DNA of 64,000 bases from positions 1,550,001 to 1,614,000 of the forward strand of contig OZ220708.1 of assembly GCA_965116595.1 (NCBI GenBank), in the 5' to 3' direction. The notes below the pieces were generated by a model that ran no database searches, was not told where the DNA came from, and was given only the letters and a program-made list of their open reading frames with translations. Of this stretch, positions 44,556 through 53,869 are shown piece by piece (the stretch's first letter is position 1; each line of letters starts with the position of its first letter). The position numbers were made by a program, and so were the translations under genes. Source of the stretch: G963663315 sp963668255. GTDB lineage: Bacteria > Pseudomonadota > Gammaproteobacteria > Arenicellales > Poriferihabitantaceae.

Positions 44556-45737
44556 ATGAAGCGGATCACTTATACCCCTCTGGCATATAATTGCAGGCTG
44601 TACTGGATGTTGCTGGTCGGTTTTGCGATCCTCACCTTGAACGGTTTGTATTTTGCATGGTTCATGGAACATCATGGTCACTGGGTGACCGGTATGAACA
44701 ATCAGATTGTCTGGGGGTTGCCGCATGTTTTTGCGATTTTCCTGATCGTCACCGCATCGGGTGTCCTGAACATCGCATCGCTGTCATCCGTATTTGGGAA
44801 ACCCGCATACAAGGCATGGGCAAGATTGTCAGGACTGCTTGCGATTACCTTGCTGGCTGGAGGCCTGATGGTGCTGGTACTCGACCTCGGTCGGCCTGAT
44901 CGCCTGATCATTGCCATGACCCACTACAACTTCAAATCAATTTTTGCCTGGAACATTTTTCTCTATACCGGGTTTGTGCTGGTTGTCGCGGTCTATCTGT
45001 GGATGATGTTCGAGCCGAAGATGGCGCAAAAAGTAAACCCGGTGGGTCGGGTCGCCTTTGTCTGGCGAATCATTCTGACCACCGGGACTGGATCAATCTT
45101 CGGGGTGATCATCGCCCGTCAAGCCTATGATACCGTCATCCTGGCCCCCTTGTTCATTGCCATGTCATTGAGTTTCGGCGCCGCATTTTTCGTAACTTAC
45201 CTGTTTGCCTTGAGGCAACCCGTTTTTACCGGTGATTCAGACTTGCTCCTGAAATTACGGAAGCTGCTGATAATATTTATCTGTTCGGTCTTGCTGATCA
45301 CAATGATTTTTCACATCACAAAAGCCTGGGACACGGCGACCCGGGATTACGAGCGGTTCATTTTGCTTGACGGCGGTCTGTTGACTGCATTGTTCTGGGC
45401 AGGGTCTATCGTGCTCGGTATGCTGGCGCCGATTTTGCTGCTTTCGGGTACGGGCGGCGCCGCTTCAAGCCGAATACTGTCCGCTTGTGTCCTGCACATC
45501 CTGGGCGGCCTGGTCCATCTTTACGTGATCATTATCGGTGGGCAGGCGTATCCTTCTGTGCTTTTTCAGAACAAGGAAATTTCAAGCAGTTTTTATGATG
45601 GCGCTATTGCAGGTTATTGCCCTTCATTTGCTGAACTGTCGCTTGGCCTGGGCGGAATGTCGCTTGCAATTGCTGCAAGTTTGCTGGTGATCCGGGTTTT
45701 GCCCTTTTTACCTGAAAACAGCCCATCTCCCGATTAG
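44556..45737 (+). CDS. dsrP: DsrP, NrfD-like membrane subunit
   Basis: A 393-residue NrfD/PsrC-type quinone-interacting membrane protein with about ten hydrophobic segments. Landmarks are WGLPHVFAIFLIVTASG near residue 50 and the late GGQAYP segment. I chose the ATG at 44556; a TTG just before it is in frame. It completes DsrMKJOP. Confidence 0.93.
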   Translation: MKRITYTPLAYNCRLYWMLLVGFAILTLNGLYFAWFMEHHGHWVTGMNNQIVWGLPHVFAIFLIVTASGVLNIASLSSVFGKPAYKAWARLSGLLAITLLAGGLMVLVLDLGRPDRLIIAMTHYNFKSIFAWNIFLYTGFVLVVAVYLWMMFEPKMAQKVNPVGRVAFVWRIILTTGTGSIFGVIIARQAYDTVILAPLFIAMSLSFGAAFFVTYLFALRQPVFTGDSDLLLKLRKLLIIFICSVLLITMIFHITKAWDTATRDYERFILLDGGLLTALFWAGSIVLGMLAPILLLSGTGGAASSRILSACVLHILGGLVHLYVIIIGGQAYPSVLFQNKEISSSFYDGAIAGYCPSFAELSLGLGGMSLAIAASLLVIRVLPFLPENSPSPD

Positions 45738-45743
45738 CCCCTG

Positions 45744-47147
45744 ATGGCAACGCCAGATCAACACATGCCTGGCTTCTATCTTTCCGCTGCCCGAAAGTCT
45801 TCCGGCAAAACGATTGTGTCAATCGGCATTTGCGCTGCTCTTGTCGCGCGCAACAGAAAGGTTCAGCCATTCAAGAAAGGGCCTGATTACATAGACCCGT
45901 TGTGGTTGAGCCAGGCTGCCGGAACCCACTGTTATAACCTGGATTTCAATACGCAGAGTCCCGAGCAGATAGTCCGGTTTTTTTCGCGTCGATCCAGTGG
46001 TTCAGACATGGTTGTCATCGAGGGCAACAAGGGGCTGTATGATGGTGTTTCGATTGACGGGCATGACAGCAACGCTGCGCTGGCGAAACTGTTGGCGTTG
46101 CCCGTAGTATTGGCGCTTGATACCCGGGGAATCACCCGCGGTATTGCGCCGTTGCTCCTCGGATACCAGCAGTTTGATCCGGATATACACTTCAAGGGCG
46201 TTATCCTGAACAGGGTTGCTGGCTCCAGGCACGAACAAAAACTGAGAGCGAACATCGAGACGTATACCGATTTTCAAGTAATCGGCTCGATACCGAACGA
46301 TGACCGCTTGTTGATCGATGAAAGGCATCTCGGACTTACGCCCAGTAACGAGGTCGACCGGACAGAGGTCAGGATTGAGGCGATCAGGGATGTTATTGAA
46401 GACAGTGTGGATGTTGATCTTCTTGTTCCGGACAAATCAGGACCTCGACGGGCAGAGCATGAAAAGGCAGCCAAAAGTGTGATGTCCGGGCACAAGGTAA
46501 CCGATGTGTGCATCGGCGTGCCGAAAGATCCTGCATTCGGTTTTTACTATGCGGATGATCTCCAGGCATTTTCAGACAATGGCGCCGAAATTGTCCATTT
46601 CAGTACAATAGAAGATGATGGCATACCCGAGGGACTTGATGGCTTGTTTATTGGCGGTGGTTTCCCGGAAATTTATCTGGACGAACTCAGCAGTAATTCA
46701 GCCATGCGGCAATCAGTACTCGAATTCATCAATGCCGACGGTCCGGTCTATGCTGAATGCGGCGGGCTGATGTATCTGGCAAATTCAATACGATGGAATG
46801 GCAGGCAGGTGGGCATGGTCGGCGCGTTGCCGGTTAATGTGGTGATGGAGGACAGGCCTGTGGGCCGTGGATATGTCAAATTGCGTGAAACCGGTGATTC
46901 GATCTGGGGGGGGCTGGTGGCGGCGGATGAGACCATTCATGCCCATGAGTTTCACTATTCCAGAGTTGAAATAACCGGAGACATCGATCATTTTGCTTTT
47001 GAGGTCAAGCGCGGATGGGGACTGGATGGGAAGCGTGACGGCATGGTTTGCAAAAACGTTCTGGCAGGTTATTCCCATTTGCGATCGACGGGTGGTGTAG
47101 ACTGGGTATCGAGGTTTGTAGATTTTGTAAGACAATGCAAAACCTGA
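45744..47147 (+). CDS. dsrN: DsrN, siroheme amidase (cobyrinate a,c-diamide synthase family)
   Basis: A 467-residue CbiA-family glutamine amidotransferase. The N-terminal P-loop-like part begins ARKSSGKTIVSIGICAAL (landmark SSGKT), and the glutaminase cysteine is in VYAECGGLMYLA (about residue 335), with a C-terminal His in YSHLRS. DsrN amidates siroheme to siroamide used by DsrAB. It is 6 bp after dsrP, so it belongs to the operon; without cob genes nearby a cobalamin role is unlikely. Confidence 0.93.
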   Translation: MATPDQHMPGFYLSAARKSSGKTIVSIGICAALVARNRKVQPFKKGPDYIDPLWLSQAAGTHCYNLDFNTQSPEQIVRFFSRRSSGSDMVVIEGNKGLYDGVSIDGHDSNAALAKLLALPVVLALDTRGITRGIAPLLLGYQQFDPDIHFKGVILNRVAGSRHEQKLRANIETYTDFQVIGSIPNDDRLLIDERHLGLTPSNEVDRTEVRIEAIRDVIEDSVDVDLLVPDKSGPRRAEHEKAAKSVMSGHKVTDVCIGVPKDPAFGFYYADDLQAFSDNGAEIVHFSTIEDDGIPEGLDGLFIGGGFPEIYLDELSSNSAMRQSVLEFINADGPVYAECGGLMYLANSIRWNGRQVGMVGALPVNVVMEDRPVGRGYVKLRETGDSIWGGLVAADETIHAHEFHYSRVEITGDIDHFAFEVKRGWGLDGKRDGMVCKNVLAGYSHLRSTGGVDWVSRFVDFVRQCKT

Positions 47148-47219
47148 TGCTGTCTTTATCAATCATCAAATCACAGTATAATTCACTTGAACCCAGAGAT
47201 TGACCAGCGATCATTAATC

Positions 47220-47882
47220 ATGCTTTCGGATCAGGAACAATCAATTCAACAGTCCCGTATGCTGGAAAGGACCGATCTTGCCCATGAGTTGCATGATTCC
47301 CTGGCCCAGACACTGGCCAGTGTTCGTTACTACATTCGTAATCTCGATCATGCGATTCAAGGCGGGGATGAGTGTGAAATCTACGAACTGCTGGAAGTGG
47401 TGGAAGATAACGTGGAGATCGCAAATACCGAGTTGCGTGCGCTGATCAGCCGATTCCGTGCACCGATAGAGGAAGACAGTTTCATCCCGGCCATCGAAGG
47501 CATCATTCGCAAATTCCGGAATGAGACAGGCCTGAATGCGGTTTTTCAGAACCGGCTTGGAGAGCCTGATTTTCCACCCGTCGTGGTCACCCAGGTGGTC
47601 AGGATCGTCCAGGAAGCAATGGCGAATATTCGCAAGCATGCCAAGGCGCACATGATTCGCGTGATGCTGTATTTCGAATCGGAATGCCATCATCTGCTGG
47701 TCGAAGATGATGGCATCGGTTTTGATCAGGAAATGTTGCCGGACGGCAAGAACGAGCATTTCGGTTTGAAGGTAATGCGTGAACGAGCTGCCCGAATTGG
47801 CGGCGAACTCGGTATTGACAGTGTTCCCGGAGAAGGCACCCGAATTCGCCTTGTATTTCCTGAACAGGGACAATTCCGATGA
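47220..47882 (+). CDS. Soluble histidine kinase (HisKA_3/HATPase, NarQ-like) without sensor domain
   Basis: A 220-residue kinase core. The phosphoacceptor His is in LAHELHDSLAQTLA near residue 25, and the ATPase N, G and F boxes are in EAMANIRKHAKA, VEDDGIGFD and GLKVMRERAARIGG. There is no membrane segment or known sensing domain in front, so the signal must come through the short N-terminus or a partner. ATG at 47220 is preferred to a TTG at 47187. It overlaps the regulator gene by four bases and lies 72 bp after dsrN. Confidence 0.88.
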   Translation: MLSDQEQSIQQSRMLERTDLAHELHDSLAQTLASVRYYIRNLDHAIQGGDECEIYELLEVVEDNVEIANTELRALISRFRAPIEEDSFIPAIEGIIRKFRNETGLNAVFQNRLGEPDFPPVVVTQVVRIVQEAMANIRKHAKAHMIRVMLYFESECHHLLVEDDGIGFDQEMLPDGKNEHFGLKVMRERAARIGGELGIDSVPGEGTRIRLVFPEQGQFR

Positions 47883-48520
47883 AATTGCTTGTAATTGATG
47901 ACCACATGTTATTCCGGGCCGGATTGAAAAGCCTGCTGGAGCGAAGAAAAATTGATGTGTTTGAGGCCGGAGATGGAGGGACAGGGATAGAATTGCTGGC
48001 CACGGAAGAGTTTGAAATCATTCTGCTTGACTTGAGAATGCCGGATATGAGCGGGCTCGAAGTTCTGCATTGGCTGCGACAGGCGCGGATCAAAACCCCT
48101 GTTGTCATGTTGTCAACCTCCAGCGAAGAAAAGGATCTGATTGAATCCCTGCGGCTCGGTGCACAGGGTTATCTGCTGAAGGATATGGATCCGGATGATC
48201 TGGTCAAATCATTGAGAAATGTACTGGATGGAGAAACCGTCGTTGCTCCTGACCTGACCGGGGTATTGGCCAGTGCAGTCCAAAAAGAGGTGACCACCAG
48301 TAATTCACCCACCTTTCAGTCGGTCCGTGATGTATTGACTTCAAGAGAGATGGATGTACTGAAGGATATAACTAAAGGGTGGAGCAACAAAATTATTGCC
48401 AGAGACCTCGGCATCACTGATGGCACTGTCAAGTTGCACGTCAAATCCATTCTCAGGAAACTCAATGTCCATTCCAGGGTCGAAGCCGCCGTGATTGCAG
48501 TAGAAGAAGGACTGGGTTAA
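47879..48520 (+). CDS. NarL/FixJ-family response regulator
   Basis: A 213-residue regulator. The receiver domain has acidic residues in VIDDHMLF and the phosphorylated Asp in ILLDLRMPDMSG (about residue 51), Thr/Ser in MLSTSSEE and Lys in YLLKDMD. The C-terminal LuxR-type helix-turn-helix is LTSREMDVLKDI...DGTVKLHVKSILRKL. It is cognate to the overlapping kinase. Position behind dsrN suggests control of dsr or related genes, which is inference. Confidence 0.92.
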   Translation: MKLLVIDDHMLFRAGLKSLLERRKIDVFEAGDGGTGIELLATEEFEIILLDLRMPDMSGLEVLHWLRQARIKTPVVMLSTSSEEKDLIESLRLGAQGYLLKDMDPDDLVKSLRNVLDGETVVAPDLTGVLASAVQKEVTTSNSPTFQSVRDVLTSREMDVLKDITKGWSNKIIARDLGITDGTVKLHVKSILRKLNVHSRVEAAVIAVEEGLG

Positions 48521-48564
48521 GCGCAATCGTGCGCGTGTGCAGTTCTTCACTGGCATTCAGAACC

Positions 48565-49206
48565 ATGTCGTCCATGTCCATCAAGCGTTACCTTGGCCGA
48601 TTCGAAGGTGAAAAATTATTAACCCTGGTCGGACCATTTTGTGATCCATCGACGCCGTTGGAAGAGCCGGTCATATTTGTCGATGGCGGTACCCGTTGCC
48701 GAAAATCCAGTCATGGTATTGCCGTCGGTGATGGTGATTCTTTCGATGGTGAACTGGATGTATTATTGAACCCGGACAAGGATTTTTCTGATCTGGCTTT
48801 TGCCCTGGACAATATCCCGCAAGGATTTTCAGATATTCATCTGCTTGGGTTTCTGGGCGGACGACGGGATCATGAATTATTCAATTTTGGCGAGGTGCAC
48901 CGGTTTTTGACAACAGCCGCACCGGTGCGGGCGCGGTTCGATGACAAGGTGGTTGTCTATTCCGCCGGACGATGGAGCTTCTGCCGTCATGGCGGATTCA
49001 GCCTCGGTGTGCTGGAAGAAACCCGGGTCAGGGTTGATGGTGATTGTCTGTATCGATGTACCGACCCGACGCTGTTCAAACCGTTCACTTCGCTGGGTTT
49101 GAGTAATATCGGAAGTGGTACAATACGGCTGGAGTGTTCTCAGCCGGTTTTTGTCTTTTTTGTGGATCTGGAATACTCGGCAAACCGTCCCGATCACCCG
49201 CGCTGA
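48565..49206 (+). CDS. Thiamine pyrophosphokinase-like protein
   Basis: About 213 residues resembling the catalytic fold of thiamine pyrophosphokinase: FVDGGTRCR, then GDGDSFDGEL, KDFSDLAFAL and LGFLGGRRDHELFNFGE, the order of the nucleotide and Mg-binding motifs (the usual is GDLDS, KDxTD and GxxGGRxDH). The C-terminal thiamine-binding part is diverged, so the substrate may not be thiamine. Start chosen at the ATG 48565 (others at 48529 and 48574). It lies between the regulator gene and aroE. Confidence 0.7.
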   Translation: MSSMSIKRYLGRFEGEKLLTLVGPFCDPSTPLEEPVIFVDGGTRCRKSSHGIAVGDGDSFDGELDVLLNPDKDFSDLAFALDNIPQGFSDIHLLGFLGGRRDHELFNFGEVHRFLTTAAPVRARFDDKVVVYSAGRWSFCRHGGFSLGVLEETRVRVDGDCLYRCTDPTLFKPFTSLGLSNIGSGTIRLECSQPVFVFFVDLEYSANRPDHPR

Positions 49207-49214
49207 TCTTTGTC

Positions 49215-50087
49215 ATGACTGACCTGTTCGACTTCCAACCAGAATCTTCTGCCTTTGCAGTGATAGGAAATCCGGTCGCACACAGCCTGTCGCCGCTGAT
49301 ACACGGTTTGTTCGCCCGGCAATTCGGGATATTGCTCAGCTATGACCGGATCCAGGTGGATACCGGCGGCTTTGAGCAGGCAGTGAGCCATTTCTGCGCC
49401 CACGGTGGTGCGGGACTTAACATTACCATCCCTTACAAGGTTGAAGCCTGGCATATGTGCGGTCAGGGGAAGCATAGTCTGTCAGCAAGAGCGGACCTCG
49501 CCCGGGCCGTGAATACCCTGAGCATCGAAAAGTCAGGAAAAATCCATGGTGACAATACCGATGGGGCAGGACTGGTGACCGATCTCCAGAAAAATCTCGG
49601 GGTTTCCCTGCACAATAAAAACCTGCTGGTAATTGGCGCCGGCGGCGCTGTCCGCGGCGTTCTTGGTCCGCTTCTTGAATGCCGCCCGGCTTCAATCTCG
49701 GTCGTGAATCGTACATTTACTAAAGCCGGTGATCTGGTAGAAGCATTCTCCAATACTGTGGACAGTAGCCGTACACTGCTTGAGAGTAGCCGTATTGAGG
49801 ATTGCGTCAGGCAACGTTATGATCTGATTATCAACGGCACCGCAGCCAGCCTGGCCGGAACGTTGCCGGGAATCAGCGGGGCCTGCATCAATTCGGGTAC
49901 GATCGTCTATGATATGGTGTATGGTTCCTGGCCGACAGTTTTCATGAAGTGGGCATTGTCCGAGGGTGCGGACCAGGCCCATGATGGTTTGGGAATGCTG
50001 GTCGAACAGGCAGCGGAATCATTTTTTGCATGGCATCGCAAAGCCCCGGATACGGAACCTGTTATCCAGGCAATTCGAAAAAATTAG
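49215..50087 (+). CDS. aroE: Shikimate dehydrogenase
   Basis: A 290-residue enzyme reducing 3-dehydroshikimate with NADPH. The substrate site is NPVAHSLSPLIH near residue 20, the catalytic Lys is in NITIPYK near 72, GDNTDGAGLV near 110, and the NADP loop is VIGAGGAVRGVLG. The C-terminal region GLGMLVEQAAESF is also standard. Chosen start is the ATG at 49215, eight bases after the preceding stop. Confidence 0.95.
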   Translation: MTDLFDFQPESSAFAVIGNPVAHSLSPLIHGLFARQFGILLSYDRIQVDTGGFEQAVSHFCAHGGAGLNITIPYKVEAWHMCGQGKHSLSARADLARAVNTLSIEKSGKIHGDNTDGAGLVTDLQKNLGVSLHNKNLLVIGAGGAVRGVLGPLLECRPASISVVNRTFTKAGDLVEAFSNTVDSSRTLLESSRIEDCVRQRYDLIINGTAASLAGTLPGISGACINSGTIVYDMVYGSWPTVFMKWALSEGADQAHDGLGMLVEQAAESFFAWHRKAPDTEPVIQAIRKN

Positions 50088-50101
50088 CCGGCAGGAAAGA
50101 C

Positions 50102-51010
50102 ATGGCACAGACATTTGGAAAAACCCTGGTGATTGCGATTTCTTCAAGGACACTGTTTGATCTGTCCGAGAGTCACCGGGTTTTTGAAAAAGAAGGCATT
50201 GACGCTTATTGCAAATACCAGATCCGTCGTGAGACAGAAAAGCTGGAGCCGGGCATCGCTTTTCCGATGGTCAGGAAATTTCTTTCTCTGAACCGGAATA
50301 CCGACAAGAATGCCCCGCATGTGGAAATTGTCCTGGTGTCGAGAAACAGTGCGGATACGGGTTTGCGCATATTCAATTCGATTCAGCATTATGGGCTCGA
50401 TATCACCCGTGCCGCTTTTACCGGGGGCAGTATTGCTTATCCTTATGTCGAAGCATTCGGCGCCGATTTATTCCTGTCGGCTGACCAGGAAGCTGTAAGA
50501 AAGGCGCTCGATGCAGGTCATGCGGCAGCTACCATTTTACCCTCCCGGGCCGATCACTATGAGAATAATTCCGATGGCGACCAACTGAAAATCGCGTTTG
50601 ATGGCGATGCCGTCATTTTCTCTGATGAGGCAGAACAGGTTTTTCAGGAAAAAGGGTTGGCCGCTTTCGCTGAAAATGAGAAGCAGGCCGCCAATTATCC
50701 CTTGCCTGGCGGTCCTTTCAAGAAATTTCTGTCTGCCCTGCAACAGATTCAACAAAACCATGATGAGTCTCCGATACGGACTGCCTTGATAACTGCGCGG
50801 GCGGCCCCTGCCCATGAGCGCGTGATCAAAACCCTGCGTGCGTGGGATGTGCGTATCGATGAGAGCTATTTTCTCGGCGGTATGGATAAGGCAGTGTTTC
50901 TGAAATCCTTCAAAGCGGATATATTTTTCGACGACCAGCACGGCAATTGTGAATCAGCAAGACAACATGTTCCGACAGGGCATGTACCGAGCGGTATTGC
51001 CAACCTCTGA
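50102..51010 (+). CDS. Cytosolic 5'-nucleotidase (PF06189 family)
   Basis: A 302-residue protein matching the NT5C1-like family: LVIAISSRTLFDL at the N-terminus (nucleophile segment), VLVSRNSADTGLRIF in the middle and FDGDAVIFSDEAE near 190. Such enzymes dephosphorylate nucleoside monophosphates. An AGGAAAGAC ribosome site precedes the ATG. It converges with lysA. Confidence 0.85.
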   Translation: MAQTFGKTLVIAISSRTLFDLSESHRVFEKEGIDAYCKYQIRRETEKLEPGIAFPMVRKFLSLNRNTDKNAPHVEIVLVSRNSADTGLRIFNSIQHYGLDITRAAFTGGSIAYPYVEAFGADLFLSADQEAVRKALDAGHAAATILPSRADHYENNSDGDQLKIAFDGDAVIFSDEAEQVFQEKGLAAFAENEKQAANYPLPGGPFKKFLSALQQIQQNHDESPIRTALITARAAPAHERVIKTLRAWDVRIDESYFLGGMDKAVFLKSFKADIFFDDQHGNCESARQHVPTGHVPSGIANL

Positions 51011-51023
51011 ACAAATGGACGGA

Positions 51024-52277
51024 TCAAGGCAGCAGGCGTTCCCCTGCGTATAGCATTGCCAACTCTTCTCTTGGTTTAATGATGTGGTATTGATCGCCGT
51101 CGACCATGACTTCCGCCGGGCGGGGACGTGAATTGTAATTTGAGCTCATCACCGAACAATAGGCTCCACAGGTTCTGACCGCGAGCAGGTCATTTTCCCT
51201 GACTTGCAGAGTATGGTCCTTGCCAAGAAAATCACTGCTTTCACAGACCGGACCCACTACATCATAAACTTCAGATTGCGTCTCGGGATTCTGCTCAACT
51301 TCAATGATTTTTTGGGAGGCTTGATACAGGGAAGGTCGGATCAGGTCATTCATTCCCGCATCGACCACACAAAAATTAGAGACCTCGCCCTTTTTCAGAT
51401 AATGCACCCGGGTCAGCAGGATGCCGGCATTCGCCATGATCGCCCGCCCCGGTTCGATTGCAATCTGAATTTTATCCTTGCGGTGGCGTAACTGATCGAA
51501 CATCATTTGCCAGTACTGATCCGGGTCGGGTGGTTGCTCATCCAGGTAGCGCACTCCGAGACCGCCGCCAAAATCAATCTGCGTCAGGGTGATGCCGTGG
51601 TCGGACAACTGGTCAACGAAATGCAATACCCGTTTCAAGGCATCGCGATACGGCGACAGTTCGAGGATTTGGGAGCCAATATGGCAGGCTACACCGTGAA
51701 TCCTGAGATTCCGGTCTTTTGCCGCGGTTAGATAGATTGGCAGAGCCTTGTCAGGCGATAGCCCGAATTTGTTGTTGCGAAGACCGGTCGAAATATAGGG
51801 GTGGGTTTTTGGATCGACATCGGGATTAATCCGTACCGAGATCTCGGCAACCGTACCGAGTTCACAGGCAATACTGCTGATGTGATCGACTTCACCCTGG
51901 GATTCGATATTGAAGCGGCTGACTCCGGATTTGAGCGCCAGACGGATTTCCCAATCCTGTTTGCATACACCGGAAAAAATGACCCTGGCCGGATCTCCTC
52001 CCGCCTTGATCACTTTCAACAATTCACCACCCGATACGATGTCAAAGCCCGAACCAAGGCGGGCCAGCAGGTCGAGAACTGCCAGATTATCGTTCGCTTT
52101 TACTGCGTAGCAAATCTGGTGGGGATAATTCCCGAATGCATCGTTGAAGGCATGCCAGTGTCTTTCCATGGTTGCGCGGGAATAGATATAGCACGGTGTG
52201 CCGATTTCTTCGGCAATCTTTGCCACAACCACATTCTCGGCGCACAATACGCCATTGCGATACTCAAAGTAATCCAT
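51024..52277 (-). CDS. lysA: Diaminopimelate decarboxylase
   Basis: A 417-residue fold III PLP enzyme that makes lysine from diaminopimelate. The PLP lysine is in CYAVKANDNLA (about residue 60), the glycine-rich phosphate loop is DFGGGLGVRY, and the substrate-side Cys is in GPVCESSDF (about 345). It starts 8 bp after lptM. The usual dapF neighbour is absent; the next gene downstream is convergent. Confidence 0.95.
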   Translation of the reverse strand: MDYFEYRNGVLCAENVVVAKIAEEIGTPCYIYSRATMERHWHAFNDAFGNYPHQICYAVKANDNLAVLDLLARLGSGFDIVSGGELLKVIKAGGDPARVIFSGVCKQDWEIRLALKSGVSRFNIESQGEVDHISSIACELGTVAEISVRINPDVDPKTHPYISTGLRNNKFGLSPDKALPIYLTAAKDRNLRIHGVACHIGSQILELSPYRDALKRVLHFVDQLSDHGITLTQIDFGGGLGVRYLDEQPPDPDQYWQMMFDQLRHRKDKIQIAIEPGRAIMANAGILLTRVHYLKKGEVSNFCVVDAGMNDLIRPSLYQASQKIIEVEQNPETQSEVYDVVGPVCESSDFLGKDHTLQVRENDLLAVRTCGAYCSVMSSNYNSRPRPAEVMVDGDQYHIIKPREELAMLYAGERLLP

Positions 52278-52285
52278 ATTGCAGG

Positions 52286-52468
52286 TCAGGACAGATCAAC
52301 TGACGTTGCGGCAGACCCTGCGGCAGACCCTTCAATCGATGACACTTCAACTGACTGGTAAACCTGTTCCTGCCCGGTTTCGTCCGGGGGCAGGTATAAC
52401 GGGCCTTTCTGGCCACAGGCGGTCATCCACAAACAAATGAGCAGACTCGCAATCAGTGTTTTATTCAT
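52286..52468 (-). CDS. lptM: LptM (YifL-like) small lipoprotein
   Basis: A 60-residue lipoprotein with signal peptide and lipobox MTACGQKGPLYLP, which is the diagnostic LptM motif; it helps assemble the LptD/E LPS export channel. The start is the ATG at 52468, which lies inside the end of argH (overlap of eight bases). Placement before lysA is the conserved order. Confidence 0.92.
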   Translation of the reverse strand: MNKTLIASLLICLWMTACGQKGPLYLPPDETGQEQVYQSVEVSSIEGSAAGSAATSVDLS

Positions 52469-53864
52469 TATCAACCCCTCTTGTATCGAGTAATTCCCGC
52501 GCTTTTACAACCTGTTCGCTGACCCGATCAGGAGCGGTCCCACCAAAATGATTGCGCGCATTGACCGACCCCTCAAGGGTCAGTATCTGATAAACATCCT
52601 CCTCTATGAGATTACAGAATGACTTCAGTTTGTCGAGTTTTATGGCCGATAGCGGCTGGTCGGAAGCTACGGCATGACTGACGATCTTTCCCACGATCTC
52701 ATGCGCGTCGCGAAACGGTACGCTCCTGCTGACCAGGTAGTCGGCAAGATCAGTGGCCGTGGCATGTCCGCGTGACGCCGCACGCCGCATCGCATCGCGA
52801 TTTATTTTGATCTGCGGAACCATCGCGGTAAAAACCTGAAGGCACAATAGCAGGGTATCGACAGTATCAAATAAGGGTTCCTTGTCTTCCTGGTTATCGC
52901 GATTGTATGCAAGCGGTTGTCCTTTCATCAAAACCAGTAATGCCACCAGGTTTCCAATCACCCTGCCGTTCTTGCCCCGGGTCAACTCCGCGACATCGGG
53001 GTTTTTCTTTTGTGGCATGATGCTCGATCCGGTACAGAACTGATCACCTGGATCGACAAAGCCGAAGGCATCCGAAGACCATAACACCAGCTCTTCGGAA
53101 ATACGGGACAGATGTACCATCAAAAGGGCGCCATGGCCCAGAAATTCAATGATGAAATCCCGGTCTGAAACCGCATCAAGCGAGTTGCCCGCAACTTCGT
53201 CAAAGCCAAGTTCCCGGGCGGTCATTTCCCGGTCAATCGGAAATCCGGTTCCAGCCAGCGCTGCGCTGCCGAGCGGACAGACATTGATCCGGCGCCTGCA
53301 CTCGCGCAATCGCTCAAAATCCCGCTGGAACATTTCGTTCCAGGCCAGAACGTGATGCCCAAAAGTAACGGGTTGAGCGGATTGCATGTGAGTATAGCCA
53401 GGCATGATTGTCCCGGCTTCCGTGTCTGCAAGTTCAACCAGCGTGTACTGGAGCCGGGTCAGATGGTAGCAGATCCGGTCAACTTCCTGGCGCAGATACA
53501 GTCGCATGTCAGTCGCAATCTGATCATTTCTGCTGCGCCCGGTATGGAGTTTTTTACCTGCCTGGCCTATTCGTGCAGTCAGCGCCGATTCGATATTCAT
53601 ATGGACATCTTCGAGGCTTTCGCACCAGTTGAATTGTCCGTCCTCTATTTCGAGGCGAATCGCTTCGAGGCCATTCCTTATTTCTTCATAATCCGAGCTG
53701 GAGATAATGTCCTGTTTGGCCAGCATTCGTGCATGTGCGATTGAGCCGGTTATATCCTGACGATACAGACGGTAGTCGAAGTTGACCGATTGTGAATATT
53801 TTTCCATCAACGAACTGGTGGGTTCATCAAACCGTCCGCCCCATAACTTTTTTTCCTTGCTCAT
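52461..53864 (-). CDS. argH: Argininosuccinate lyase
   Basis: A 467-residue enzyme of the fumarase superfamily that releases arginine and fumarate. The signature GSSIMPQKKNPD (about residue 280), TGRSRNDQIATDMRL (about 107) and HMQSAQPVTFGHH are all present. It starts 5 bp after the SCO-like gene stop, so it is read on from the cytochrome oxidase assembly genes. Confidence 0.97.
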   Translation of the reverse strand: MSKEKKLWGGRFDEPTSSLMEKYSQSVNFDYRLYRQDITGSIAHARMLAKQDIISSSDYEEIRNGLEAIRLEIEDGQFNWCESLEDVHMNIESALTARIGQAGKKLHTGRSRNDQIATDMRLYLRQEVDRICYHLTRLQYTLVELADTEAGTIMPGYTHMQSAQPVTFGHHVLAWNEMFQRDFERLRECRRRINVCPLGSAALAGTGFPIDREMTARELGFDEVAGNSLDAVSDRDFIIEFLGHGALLMVHLSRISEELVLWSSDAFGFVDPGDQFCTGSSIMPQKKNPDVAELTRGKNGRVIGNLVALLVLMKGQPLAYNRDNQEDKEPLFDTVDTLLLCLQVFTAMVPQIKINRDAMRRAASRGHATATDLADYLVSRSVPFRDAHEIVGKIVSHAVASDQPLSAIKLDKLKSFCNLIEEDVYQILTLEGSVNARNHFGGTAPDRVSEQVVKARELLDTRGVDNE

Positions 53865-53869
53865 TTCGA

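Noticed and set aside
45744..47147. Cobalamin biosynthesis gene cobB/cbiA
   Set aside because: The family fold is the same, but the gene is 6 bp after dsrP in the dsr operon and no other cobalamin genes are present, so DsrN is the better call.
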